Shown here piece by piece: positions 31,940 to 41,342 of a stretch of 48,692 nucleotides of DNA (position 1 is its first letter; each line of letters opens with the position of its first letter). The notes under the pieces were generated by a model, which saw only the letters and a program-made list of their open reading frames with translations, made no database searches and was not told the origin of the DNA. The position numbers and the translations under genes are program-made. Source of the stretch: an uncultured Alphaproteobacteria bacterium. Lineage in GTDB: Bacteria > Pseudomonadota > Alphaproteobacteria > RF32 > CAG-239. The stretch spans positions 1 to 48,692 of the forward strand of contig CANPYJ010000009.1 of NCBI GenBank assembly GCA_947588275.1, read 5' to 3'.

Positions 31940-32680
31940 TTATTGGAAACTGTTTATCAGGCTGCCGGCCAGCATATACCATCCGTCAATCAAAACAAAA
32001 AAGATGACCTTAAACGGCAAAGCCAAAACGGACGGCGGCAGCATCATCATACCCATTGACATCAGAACCGAGGCGATGACCATGTCGATAATGAGAAACG
32101 GCACAAAAATCAGAAAACCGATTTCAAATGCCCGCCTCAGTTCACTGATCATAAAGGCCGGAATAATGATTTTGAGCGGTGTGGCTTCAACCGAATCGGT
32201 TTTGGCATCCGGAGCCAGCTCGGCAAACAACATCAAATCTTTTTCGCGCGTGTTGCGCACCATAAACTCTTTGAACGGAACAACGGCTCGGTCAAGCCCT
32301 TCCATAACCTCAACTTTTTCGTTTACAATCGGTTCAATGCCTTCTTCCCAAGCCTTGTCAAAGGTCGGCGTCATGATAAACAGGGTCAAAAACAAGGCCA
32401 GCGATACCAAAACCATGTTGGGCGGGGTGGTGTTGGTGGCCAAAGCGCTGCGCGTAATGGAAAAGACAACGGCAATGCGGACAAACGAAGTCATCATAAT
32501 CAGAATCGACGGGGCCAGCGACAAGACGGTTATCATCGCCAAAATGCCCAAGATACGTCCGGTGGCGCTGCCGGTCGGAGCGTCGGTCAGATTCAGACTG
32601 ACGCTTTGTGCCGCCGCAGAATCCGAAAGCAAGACAAGCGCAGCTATGAGAAATAGGAAACAGAGCAGTTTTTTAGTCAT
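31940..32680 (-). CDS. fliP: flagellar export apparatus protein FliP
   Basis: LGILAMITVLSLAPSILIMMTSFVRIAVVFSITRSAL...PTFDKAWEEGIEP... IDMVIASVLMSMGMMMLPPSVLALPFKVIFFVLIDGW. Confidence 0.97.
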   Translation of the reverse strand: MTKKLLCFLFLIAALVLLSDSAAAQSVSLNLTDAPTGSATGRILGILAMITVLSLAPSILIMMTSFVRIAVVFSITRSALATNTTPPNMVLVSLALFLTLFIMTPTFDKAWEEGIEPIVNEKVEVMEGLDRAVVPFKEFMVRNTREKDLMLFAELAPDAKTDSVEATPLKIIIPAFMISELRRAFEIGFLIFVPFLIIDMVIASVLMSMGMMMLPPSVLALPFKVIFFVLIDGWYMLAGSLINSFQ

Positions 32681-32963
32681 TGGCAGTTCTTTCGATGGGT
32701 CTGGAGGTCAACACAAGATTTCCGGAAGTGCCGAGCAGCAGCAAATATTCGGTCTGGCCGTCTTGCAGCAGCACAACTTGGTTTTTGGCGTCGAGCTGCC
32801 GTTTGTCTACTACCTTCAGGCGCCGGTCGGCATTCAGGCCGCAAAACAATTTGCAGTTCAGGCTTTTTTGCTCGCATACCTTAAATATCCACAGACAAAC
32901 CAACAGCAGTCCGATTACAAAAATCAGCGCTGCCGCCGCCTGCACAATCTGAGTCCATTCCAT
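32673..32963 (-). CDS. fliO: flagellar biosynthesis protein FliO
   Basis: 96 aa, N-terminal TM then LKVVDKRQLDAKNQVVLLQDGQTEYLLLLGTSGNLVL; overlaps fliP start by 8 nt. Confidence 0.88.
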   Translation of the reverse strand: MEWTQIVQAAAALIFVIGLLLVCLWIFKVCEQKSLNCKLFCGLNADRRLKVVDKRQLDAKNQVVLLQDGQTEYLLLLGTSGNLVLTSRPIERTAND

Positions 32964-33062
32964 AGTCGCCTCCGGTTTGTTTACCGAAGATTATATTCTC
33001 AAAGGCCGGCAATCGTCAACAAAAGGCTTGCCCTTGTTGATATTGTCTGGTAAGTTGGATTT

Positions 33063-33617
33063 ATGAGCAAAAACAGCAAAACAATCGATATTATCAGCAG
33101 TGAGCGCCGCAGTTCGGATTTGCGGGCCCTGTCGGGGCTGCTGCCGCCGCTGGTGAAAAAAATATTGGGCAAAAAAGCGCTGGTTGAGACCGACTTGCTG
33201 GCCGAGTGGGCAGACATCGTCGGCGACGATTTGGCAGCTTATACGCGTCCGCAGCGGTTGGTTTTCAAACGCGGCGAACGCAGCGGCGGCGTCTTGCGGA
33301 TTGAAGTTCCGAGCGGCGCGTTTGCGCTGGAGCTGCAACATCGCGAACAATATGTTTTGGCGCGGGTGAACGCTTATTTCGGGTATCCGGCGGCCGGGCG
33401 AATATCCATCGTGCAGAATGCGGATTTTTCGCTGCCGGCAGACGATGTGGGGAAGACGCAAAAAATGCTTGTAACCGCGGAAGAAGAATCTTATATTAGA
33501 GAACTAAGCGAGGGTATACAAAACAAAAATCTGCGCTCCAGACTCCAAAGTCTCGGCCGATGGGTCGTCAGCAGCAACAAGGATGAAAAGCAAGATGAAT
33601 TTGAACCAAATCATTAA
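33063..33617 (+). CDS. DUF721/DciA-like protein (DnaB helicase loader family)
   Basis: LVETDLLAEWADIVGDDLAAYTRPQRLVFKRGERSGGVLRIEVPSGAFALELQHREQYVLARVNAYFGYPAAGRISI; next to dsbA-like gene as in other alphaproteobacteria. Confidence 0.85.
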   Translation: MSKNSKTIDIISSERRSSDLRALSGLLPPLVKKILGKKALVETDLLAEWADIVGDDLAAYTRPQRLVFKRGERSGGVLRIEVPSGAFALELQHREQYVLARVNAYFGYPAAGRISIVQNADFSLPADDVGKTQKMLVTAEEESYIRELSEGIQNKNLRSRLQSLGRWVVSSNKDEKQDEFEPNH

Positions 33618-34365
33618 AACCATCAGCGGTATTGTCGCCGCCGTTATAGTCTTTTTTATGGCCGGCGGTTTGTATCTGTCGTCCAAAGGTTTTGTCATGC
33701 AGGATGACGGCTCCATCGTTTTGGTGCGCTCCGCCTACGCCGAAGATGACGAAACGGCCAAAGAGTTGCCGGTTATTCCCGACAACATCGTTTTGCCCGA
33801 TAATCACAGCATGGGCTCCCAAAATGCGCCGATAACCATTTATGAGTATTCGTCCTTCGGGTGTTCCCATTGTGCCGATTTTCATTTGGAAATTTTGCCC
33901 GAGCTTAAGGAAGCTTATGTCGACAAAGGCCTGCTGCGCGTGGTTTTTGTGCCCTTTCCGATTGACAAAACATCAATGAACGCGGCGTTGCTGGCCGAAT
34001 GCGTGCCGGATGACAAATATTTTGCCTATGTCGAATTGTTGTTCAAAAAACAGCGCGAATGGGGTTTGGCGCGCAATCCCCTTAAAGTGCTGAAACAATA
34101 TGCGGCGCTTAGCGGCGTGGCGGCAGAAAAAGCCGATGCCTGCCTCAAAAATGATCGGACGGCGACCGAGCTTTTGACAAATCGGCAAAACGGACTTAAA
34201 CAGCTGGGCATACAGGGGACGCCGTCTTTTGTGGTCAGCATGGACGGGCACAATGAACTGATTTCGGGGGCGCGTTCGTTTGACGGTTTTGCGGAAATTA
34301 TTGATGCCAGACTGGCCGCGCGCAAGTCTGAAGAGGGCGGCGAATCAAAATCTGCCAAAAAATAA
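33583..34365 (+). CDS. DsbA-family thioredoxin-like protein
   Basis: TM anchor then APITIYEYSSFGCSHCADFHLEILPELKEAY (CSHC) and IQGTPSFVVS cis-Pro region. Overlaps the preceding ORF end; ATG 33595 also possible. Confidence 0.92.
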   Translation: MKSKMNLNQIIKTISGIVAAVIVFFMAGGLYLSSKGFVMQDDGSIVLVRSAYAEDDETAKELPVIPDNIVLPDNHSMGSQNAPITIYEYSSFGCSHCADFHLEILPELKEAYVDKGLLRVVFVPFPIDKTSMNAALLAECVPDDKYFAYVELLFKKQREWGLARNPLKVLKQYAALSGVAAEKADACLKNDRTATELLTNRQNGLKQLGIQGTPSFVVSMDGHNELISGARSFDGFAEIIDARLAARKSEEGGESKSAKK

Positions 34366-34422
34366 TCGTCGGAACTTCGTTTTTTAATAACTGCTTAATC
34401 ATTTTTAATGTAGAGTTTGATA

Positions 34423-34731
34423 ATGAAGAAAACACCTGAGGACATTCGGCAACTTGAAGAGCGAATCTCCGAACTGAAATCTCGGGAAACCGAATCTCGC
34501 CGCGATAAGCCTGAGTCTGAGTTTTCGTTCGCGGCCAAAACCGGTTTTCGGATTGGAATCGAATTGTTGTCGGGTGTATTGGTCGGAGCTGCGCTGGGAC
34601 ATGTGTTGGACAAAGTGTTCGGCACCAGACCTTGGCTTTTGGTCGGGTTTATGTTTTTAGGCGGTGCCGCAGGTGTTTTGAATGTGTATCGTTTTGCAAA
34701 AAACGAGGAAAAAAGCAGGCAGAAGGAGTAG
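34423..34731 (+). CDS. atpI: ATP synthase protein I (AtpI/AtpZ)
   Basis: TGFRIGIELLSGVLVGAALGHVLDKVFGTRPWLLVGFMFLGGAAGVLNVYR; directly upstream of atpB. ATG 34423 preferred. Confidence 0.88.
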   Translation: MKKTPEDIRQLEERISELKSRETESRRDKPESEFSFAAKTGFRIGIELLSGVLVGAALGHVLDKVFGTRPWLLVGFMFLGGAAGVLNVYRFAKNEEKSRQKE

Positions 34732-34734
34732 CCC

Positions 34735-35457
34735 GTGTCCAGTCCGATGGAACAATTTGTCGTTAAGCCGATTATCCCGATTAAGGTCGGAGGAATAGAT
34801 ATTTCGTTTACCAATTCGGCGTTGTTTATGGTTTTGGCGGTTGCAACCTCAACCTTGCTGTTGGCTTGGTGTCTCAGACGGCGGTCATTGGTTCCGAATC
34901 TGGCGCAGTCCGTTCCCGAAACCATATATGAGTTTGTGGCCTCGCTGCTCAGGGAAAACGTCGGTGCCGAAGGGCTGAAATATTTTCCGTTCATTTTTTC
35001 GATGTTTTTGTTTGTGGCGTTTGGCAATCTGCTTGGACTGCTGCCGTATGCCTTTACGTTTACGTCGCATTTGACGGCCGTGGGCAGTTTGTCGCTGATT
35101 GCGCTGGCATTTAACATTATTATCGGTATCAAAAAGAAAAAAATCGGCTGGCTGCGAACCTTTTTGCCTAAAGGAATCCCTCTGGCGCTGGCGCCTTTGA
35201 TTGTGCCGATTGAGATGATTTCGTTTTTATCAAAACCTTTCAGCCTGACTGTTCGTTTGGTCGCCAATATGACCGTGGGGCATATTATGCTCAAGATTAT
35301 TGCCGGTTTTGTGGCGGCGCTCGGGGTGCTGGGTTTTGTGCCGATACTGTTTAACAGCTGTATCGTCTGTTTCGAGATTTTTATTGCTCTGCTGCAAGCC
35401 TTTATATATACGGTGCTGAGCTGCATTTATCTGGGTGATGCGTTGCATGAGCATTAA
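34735..35457 (+). CDS. atpB: F0F1 ATP synthase subunit a
   Basis: FTNSALFMVLAV...FVFVAFGNLLGLLPYAFTFTSHL...LSKPFSLTVRLVANMTVGHIML...LQAFIYTVLSCIYLGDALHEH. GTG 34735 or ATG 34747. Confidence 0.97.
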   Translation: MSSPMEQFVVKPIIPIKVGGIDISFTNSALFMVLAVATSTLLLAWCLRRRSLVPNLAQSVPETIYEFVASLLRENVGAEGLKYFPFIFSMFLFVAFGNLLGLLPYAFTFTSHLTAVGSLSLIALAFNIIIGIKKKKIGWLRTFLPKGIPLALAPLIVPIEMISFLSKPFSLTVRLVANMTVGHIMLKIIAGFVAALGVLGFVPILFNSCIVCFEIFIALLQAFIYTVLSCIYLGDALHEH

Positions 35458-35511
35458 TTTGGGCCGGAGCCTGCCCTAAAGGCTGGTGTTATAATTAGGA
35501 AAGGAAAGACA

Positions 35512-35733
35512 ATGGAACCGTTAGCTTATATTGGCGCTGGAATGTGCGCTCTGTCGATGATGGCCGCCGCTTGGGGCGTTTCTCAGGTGTGGACAACCAT
35601 TATTTCGACCGTCGGCCGCAATCCGCAGGTTAAGAAAGACGTTGATATTTACGGTTGGGCAGGCTTTGCCGCTGTTGAAGCGGTGGCGCTGTATGCTCTG
35701 GTTGTTGCTTTGGTAATGCTTACCGGAAATTAA
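35512..35733 (+). CDS. atpE: F0F1 ATP synthase subunit c
   Basis: 73 aa, two TMs with RNP loop and TM2 carboxylate (GFAAVEAVALYALVVALVML). Confidence 0.95.
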   Translation: MEPLAYIGAGMCALSMMAAAWGVSQVWTTIISTVGRNPQVKKDVDIYGWAGFAAVEAVALYALVVALVMLTGN

Positions 35734-35868
35734 TTGGAAATATATGTCAGACGGGCGGAGCATTCGAACTTGCCCCGGTAATTCGCAAATTGCTCGGACA
35801 ACATGAGTTCCGCTTGTCTTGCAAAATATAATTGTCTTTGATTAACCGTTTTTGATGGGAGTTTGGGT

Positions 35869-36360
35869 ATGCCACAACTTGATTTCAGTATTTTTCCGTC
35901 GCAGTTTTTTTGGCTGTGCATAAGCTTTTTTGTCATGCTGTTTATAATGGGCAAATTTATCGTTCCGCTGACCGCGGAAATGATTAACTTGCGTAAGGCT
36001 AAGATCGATGCTGATTTGGCGGCCGCCGCCGAACTCAAGCAAAAGGTCGAAAAAACGCTTGAAAAATATAATGAGGCTCTGAGCAATGCTTCGGAAGAGG
36101 CCAATGCGTCCGTGCTCAAGACCAAAGAAGAACTTAATGCCCTTATGGAACGCCGGGAGGCAGAATTGGCCGCCGAAATCGGCCGACAAATTCTCGCCGC
36201 TGAAAAAAAGATTGAAAAGGCACGTCAAAAAGCATTGTCCGAAGTTGACGGAATTGCGGCCAAATTGGCGCCGATTGTCTGGAAAAAGCTTGACTTCGAC
36301 AAATTCCCATCGGCCGAATTGCAGGCTGTCGTTAAGGCTACGGGAGAACTCAAAAAATGA
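35869..36360 (+). CDS. atpF': F0F1 ATP synthase subunit b'
   Basis: MPQLDFSIFPSQFFWLCISFFVMLFIMGKFIVPLTAEMINLRKAKIDADL; helical stalk. Confidence 0.93.
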   Translation: MPQLDFSIFPSQFFWLCISFFVMLFIMGKFIVPLTAEMINLRKAKIDADLAAAAELKQKVEKTLEKYNEALSNASEEANASVLKTKEELNALMERREAELAAEIGRQILAAEKKIEKARQKALSEVDGIAAKLAPIVWKKLDFDKFPSAELQAVVKATGELKK

Positions 36361-36962
36361 TAGGTTCGCCCAACAATGAACTTATTGACTCGGCGCAGGA
36401 TGCTGTTTTGAACGCGGCTGAAAGTATGGCTTTGGCTTTTGAAAATACCACTCAGGAGCTGGCCGAACATCATGAACCGCTGTTGCAGAGCGCGGAATTT
36501 TGGGTGGCGGTGTCTTTTGTGCTGGCTGTCGTGCTGTTGGCACGTCCGGTTTATAAAGTAGTGCGGCATATGCTTTACAAACGTGCCAACGACATCAGCA
36601 AACGTTTGTCCGATGCTTCGAATCTGAAACTTGACGCCCAGAAACTGCTTGCCGAATATGAGCGCAAATATCGTCACGCCAAGCAGGAAGCTCAGGAAAT
36701 TTTGTCACGCTCGGAACGCGAAATCAATTTGTTGCGCAAAGACAATATGGCCAAACTCGAGAACGAAATGGCGGCCAAGGAAAAAGAAGCCAAAGCGCGG
36801 GTGAAGTCCGCACAGGAACAAGCGGCCAGGGAAATTACCGCCAAAACCGTGGAACGCACAATCAGCATCGTAGAAACCCTGTTGGAGCAAAAGCTTGACT
36901 CCAAAGCGCAAAGCCGATTGATTGACGAATCCATAAAGCGTTTGGCGCAAACCAAATTTTAG
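36357..36962 (+). CDS. atpF: F0F1 ATP synthase subunit b
   Basis: FWVAVSFVLAVVLLARPVYKVVRHMLYKRANDISKRLSDASNLKLDAQKLLAEYERKYRHAKQEAQEIL; starts 4 nt inside the b' gene. Confidence 0.93.
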   Translation: MIGSPNNELIDSAQDAVLNAAESMALAFENTTQELAEHHEPLLQSAEFWVAVSFVLAVVLLARPVYKVVRHMLYKRANDISKRLSDASNLKLDAQKLLAEYERKYRHAKQEAQEILSRSEREINLLRKDNMAKLENEMAAKEKEAKARVKSAQEQAAREITAKTVERTISIVETLLEQKLDSKAQSRLIDESIKRLAQTKF

Positions 36963-36974
36963 TTTCAGATTAGA

Positions 36975-37691
36975 TTACATATTCATCTTAAGTTTATTCC
37001 AGCCTTTGCGGGCGTTGTCGGCCTTTTCTTTGGCCGCGGTCTGCTCTTTGGCCCAATTGCGTACGGGCGCGTTTTTTTGTTCCAAAAGTTTTTGCTGTTC
37101 TTCGGTTTGAGCAATGCCGATGGGCAGCAGCTGGTTTAGCAGCGCCGGCGAAGCAAAATCGACCTTACCGCTAATCAGAGGATTTATCAACGCGTCAATA
37201 ATCGGTGCCGCCGGTTTGGCATTGAAGGCGCTGACTTTGCCGCCGTAAAAGATGGCAAACGCATGGCAGGGCGAAGATAGCAAAACATCTGTATAGTCAA
37301 CGCCGCGGACAAAACGCAGCATAATTTGCGGACGAATAACGCAGTTTTCGGTTACATCAAAAATAATGTTGTCCGGATTCATCATCAATTCGGAAGTTAC
37401 CATAGTTTGCAATTCTTTGTTGATAACACCGCAAAATCCAACCAGAGCCATGCCGTCGAGCGTATAACCGGTGTAGTTTTCGGGACGGTTGGCAATCTGA
37501 TAGCAAAAGACTTGTTCGGCGCCGGATATGTTGGCTATGGCGACGGGGCCGGCGGCCGAAGAAATTTCTTCCAAGATTGTCGTATGTTCGGGATTAGGCT
37601 GCCAAGCCGGCGCCGGTTCAGCCTGCGCGGCGACCGAATACGGAACAAATGTTCCGGCCAGGGTTATCAATAGAGCCAAAATCCGTATCAT
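36975..37691 (-). CDS. secreted hypothetical protein
   Basis: 238 aa, signal peptide MIRILALLITLAGTFVPYSVAAQA. Confidence 0.6.
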   Translation of the reverse strand: MIRILALLITLAGTFVPYSVAAQAEPAPAWQPNPEHTTILEEISSAAGPVAIANISGAEQVFCYQIANRPENYTGYTLDGMALVGFCGVINKELQTMVTSELMMNPDNIIFDVTENCVIRPQIMLRFVRGVDYTDVLLSSPCHAFAIFYGGKVSAFNAKPAAPIIDALINPLISGKVDFASPALLNQLLPIGIAQTEEQQKLLEQKNAPVRNWAKEQTAAKEKADNARKGWNKLKMNM

Positions 37692-37759
37692 TGCGAACCT
37701 CCGTAAAAAATTTTCCTATTCATTATATAATCATTAAAAAAGATTTCCAGTTTTTTATT

Positions 37760-37808
37760 CGGGTTATAAAAAACAACCGCCGCGGTCCATGAAGGAGCGC
37801 GGCGGTTG
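37760..37808 (-). terminator. Terminator for the minus-strand lipoprotein gene
   Basis: 11-bp perfect arms CAACCGCCGCG (37774-37784) and CGCGGCGGTTG (37798-37808), followed on the minus strand by tttttt. Confidence 0.85.
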
Positions 37809-37817
37809 CAAACAGAG

Positions 37818-40800
37818 TTATTCGACAGTGTTGTCGGGGACAAAGCTGAAAGATTCTCCGTTATAGCTGACGGTGATTTTCTTTATTTCACCGTTTTTAT
37901 AACGTTCTATTTTGCGAGAGTCGTCAAACCATACAACTTGTCCGCCTTTGTCCGTTAGGAAAGTCGTAGACACAAGCTGCGTGCGTGAACCGTCATAGCA
38001 AGCATAGGCATAATCGGTTTCCTGTTTGGTGCCTTTTTTGGTACCGACTTGGTAACCGTATGTCCATTTGTCCGTGATGGTCGAATATTCCATCGAATAA
38101 GGAGAGTTGGAGGTCTGTTTGCCCACAGTTTCCTTATCTTGCGGAAGTTTCGAACGATCACCGTTGCCAACATTGAAAGCATGGTGAATCATAATGCCGT
38201 CGCCGCCTGATTTGCTGGTGAGCCGCGCTGTGAAAACAACCAACCAACTATGGCCCGTACGGTCCAAAATCATGGTTGTCGCGGCTTGGCTCAGTTCCGT
38301 TTCCGTCAATGTATAGCCGGGGTACGTCGGAGTTTCGGGCTTTTCAACCTTAATTTCCTGCGTGCCGGTGGCAATTTCAATGGCGTCGGCGTAGAGAGCG
38401 GCCTCATTGCTGTAAAGTCCTTCTTCGGTAGAGCTGAAGTGCTTTGACCGAACGGAATAAACAGCGCTGATCGGCTTGGTGACAGTCGTTCCGTCAGAAG
38501 TTTCAAACTGCGCTTCGGTCGGAACGCTAACCGTCCACGAATCCTTAAAACTGTGGCCGCCCAGCGTGTAACTGAACTGTGCCGAAGAGCTTGCGTAGTC
38601 GGCGTTGGAAGCGCTCAGTGACAACGTTTTGCTCGACTGTTTTGTGATTCTCGGACCAGCTTGCAAAGAGGCGGTTACGGTTTTCTTTAAGTCAACACTT
38701 TCACCCGTGCGGTGACCATCAACGGTTTTGTGGGCTTTGAGAGTGACTTCGCTGCCGCCGCTCCACTTGGCATAATCGTCAAATTCCCACCCCGGAGTAT
38801 GCGGAGCCGGTTGAATGATGATTTGCTGCGTGGCCGAGCTGACAACGAATCCGGCAATGGATAATTCCGCCTTGTTGGAATAGATGTTTGAACTGTTGGT
38901 AAAACTTACCGATTTTACAATCCATCTATCTTTCAGGCGGCGCTTGACTGCCGTTCCGTCACTGCCCGTAAACGTAATCTCGGAAGGCACGGTTATCGTC
39001 CATTCGTCGCCGAACGTTTGATTGTCCAGCAAATAAATAAACGATGCCTTGTTGCCGGTGATGCCGGGAGTAACCGAAGCCAGAGAAGGAGAGTTGTCAG
39101 ACTGCTTGATTATCGCTTCGCCGGCGCTGAGGCTGCCGGTGAAAGTCGTCTCAAGCTGTTTGGTAACGCCCGTGCGGTTGCCGTCTTTGGTTTCATACTC
39201 GGTTAAGGTGGCCTTTAGAGAACCGTTTTCACCTTGGGAAATTGTCGGGTAGATGTCCCATTCATAGCCTACATGGCCGTTGCCAAGAGACTGATGAATT
39301 TTCTTGTCATCTTCCGCAACTTTCACGCCATCGCACAACAGCTTGAAATAAGCCGTGTTCATAATGTCGTGATATTCACCCGAAGTGTTGTCCACAGTGT
39401 TAATGTTGCCGTTGCTTTCAATGGTCAGAGTCGTGAAGTCGATGGGAACGGTCACGTCGTTGCCTTCTTCTTCGTCAAAGAATGTGACGGTTAAAGGCAT
39501 GCCGACCACAGCGGTGAAAGTAACAATGTTCATTGCGACTTCGTTATTACCGTTGTGAGCGGTGACTGCGCTGCCATAACCCAGAGGACTGAGATTGGAA
39601 GTGTTTTGAACATCGCCGCATTCAAACAGGACTTTTAACGTTGCATTCAGAGTTGACTGCGCGGTTTGTTCCTGATTGACAAAAACGGTTTTGGTGATTT
39701 CCAAGCCGCCGGTTGGGGTTACATGAGCGTTGCCGTACTCAACTTCGCGTTTGTCGCCGGATTTTCTCTGGAAGATGATTTTGTCGTCTTCAGCTACCTT
39801 TACGCCATCGCAAACCAGCTTGAAATGAGCTGTGTTTTTGATGTTGCGGAAGGCGTCCGTCGAGTTGTCTTCGGTGGTGATTTCGCCATTGCTTTCAATG
39901 GTCAGCGTTTCATAAACCACAGGTTTCACAATGGTTTCTCCCGTTTCTTCGTCGGTGAAAGACACTTTGGTCGGCATTCCGACAACCGCGGTAAAGTTGG
40001 TGATGTTCATAGAAACCGTCACCGAACCGTTTTGAGCCGTTGTCGGTTCGCCATAAGCCAGAGGTGTCAAATCGCCGCCGACAATGGTCGGATCGCCGCA
40101 TTCCAGCAGAGCGTTAAGGTCAAAAGTAAAGGTCTTCGTCGAAGTGATTTCGTCGTTGACCGTTACCACTTTGGTGACCTCAAGTTTGCCTTCCTCGGTA
40201 ACGGTTGCGTCGGTGTAGGTGTTGACGGAGATATCTTTCTTGTCCGTTTGGCGGATAAGTTTGGTATCTTCAGCCATATCTATGCCGTCGCAAACCAGTT
40301 TGAAATACGCGGTATTGACGAGATCGGTTTCTTGTTCGGTCGAATTGTCTTCCACCGTAATAACGCCGTTCTTTTCTACCGTCAGAGTGTCCCAAACCAG
40401 AGGCACTTTTACGGTTTCGTCAGTTTCTTCATCAACAAACGATACTTCGTTGACGGTTGTAACCGTTGCCGAAAAGCTGATGATGTTCATCTCGATTACA
40501 GCGACATTTTCGCTGATGATTGACTGCCCATAATCCAATTTTTTGAGGTTTGAAATGGTCAGCATTTCACCGCATTCGAGCGCAAACTCGATATTTTCGA
40601 TGAAAATGTCGCGACTGGACGAAACATTGCCGTTGATAAGCGTTTGTTTCTGCAATTTGGCCATGTTGCGGGCAACTACGCGCGCCGGCGTATAGTTTAC
40701 CGTAACTTCATCACCGGAGACAACGGTGAGTTCAAACCGGATTTCCGCCGTTTCAAGGGGTGTCTCCGCATCTGCGTCAGAATTGCCGATGGCAACCGTG

Positions 40801-41342
40801 ACAAACAGCGGAAGCTTATCCTCGACGATACGGCCGGTTCGGAACTCAATGCCCTGAGGCTGACAAACGCCGAGTTCGGGATAGCTGTAGGTCGTCCCGT
40901 AAAGGGTGACGCTGCCGCATTCCGGAGTGGCGTTGCTCAACACATAAGCATTTTTACCGATGGAAAATTCACCGTTGACGATTTTACCAGATTGTTCTTC
41001 AACCGTTTTGAACTGATTGGCTTCAATATTGGCCAAGTATCTGGACAATTCAAATACGGTTTTGACTTTGTACAACTCTGTAGCTGTCAGGATTTTGCCG
41101 TCAGGATTTTCAAGCCAAGCTTCGTGCATGGCGGTTGCGTACGGTTTGTTGACTTCGTATGCAGTTGAATCCGCAGCGGTAAACGAGCCTGCCACATGAG
41201 CCGTTTTTAAGACGGGATCGGTTGAACCACCCGTTCCAGAACCAGAAGCACTTCCCGACAAGAAAAGTTCTTCACCATCTTTGCTGCAAGCGCAGAGAGC
41301 CAATGTCATGGCTGCAACTGCAAGAAAGTTATAAGCTTTCAT
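37818..41342 (-). CDS. large repeat-containing lipoprotein (hypothetical)
   Basis: 1174 aa, lipobox LALCAC followed by SKDGEELFLSGSASGSGTGGS; two families of internal beta-rich repeats. Confidence 0.8.
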   Translation of the reverse strand: MKAYNFLAVAAMTLALCACSKDGEELFLSGSASGSGTGGSTDPVLKTAHVAGSFTAADSTAYEVNKPYATAMHEAWLENPDGKILTATELYKVKTVFELSRYLANIEANQFKTVEEQSGKIVNGEFSIGKNAYVLSNATPECGSVTLYGTTYSYPELGVCQPQGIEFRTGRIVEDKLPLFVTVAIGNSDADAETPLETAEIRFELTVVSGDEVTVNYTPARVVARNMAKLQKQTLINGNVSSSRDIFIENIEFALECGEMLTISNLKKLDYGQSIISENVAVIEMNIISFSATVTTVNEVSFVDEETDETVKVPLVWDTLTVEKNGVITVEDNSTEQETDLVNTAYFKLVCDGIDMAEDTKLIRQTDKKDISVNTYTDATVTEEGKLEVTKVVTVNDEITSTKTFTFDLNALLECGDPTIVGGDLTPLAYGEPTTAQNGSVTVSMNITNFTAVVGMPTKVSFTDEETGETIVKPVVYETLTIESNGEITTEDNSTDAFRNIKNTAHFKLVCDGVKVAEDDKIIFQRKSGDKREVEYGNAHVTPTGGLEITKTVFVNQEQTAQSTLNATLKVLFECGDVQNTSNLSPLGYGSAVTAHNGNNEVAMNIVTFTAVVGMPLTVTFFDEEEGNDVTVPIDFTTLTIESNGNINTVDNTSGEYHDIMNTAYFKLLCDGVKVAEDDKKIHQSLGNGHVGYEWDIYPTISQGENGSLKATLTEYETKDGNRTGVTKQLETTFTGSLSAGEAIIKQSDNSPSLASVTPGITGNKASFIYLLDNQTFGDEWTITVPSEITFTGSDGTAVKRRLKDRWIVKSVSFTNSSNIYSNKAELSIAGFVVSSATQQIIIQPAPHTPGWEFDDYAKWSGGSEVTLKAHKTVDGHRTGESVDLKKTVTASLQAGPRITKQSSKTLSLSASNADYASSSAQFSYTLGGHSFKDSWTVSVPTEAQFETSDGTTVTKPISAVYSVRSKHFSSTEEGLYSNEAALYADAIEIATGTQEIKVEKPETPTYPGYTLTETELSQAATTMILDRTGHSWLVVFTARLTSKSGGDGIMIHHAFNVGNGDRSKLPQDKETVGKQTSNSPYSMEYSTITDKWTYGYQVGTKKGTKQETDYAYACYDGSRTQLVSTTFLTDKGGQVVWFDDSRKIERYKNGEIKKITVSYNGESFSFVPDNTVE
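39170..40600 (-). repeat. three tandem ~159-aa (about 477-bp) repeats inside the lipoprotein gene
   Basis: Repeated ECGD/E...L..L.YG...N..V.MNI..F.A.V......V.F.DEE......VP....TLT.E.NG.I...DN....... NTA.FKL.CDG...AED.K...Q; ECG codons near 40575, 40100 and 39622. Confidence 0.8.

Noticed and set aside
39666-40523. 285-aa plus-strand ORF within the lipoprotein gene
   Set aside because: Antisense shadow; repetitive only because the lipoprotein repeats are.
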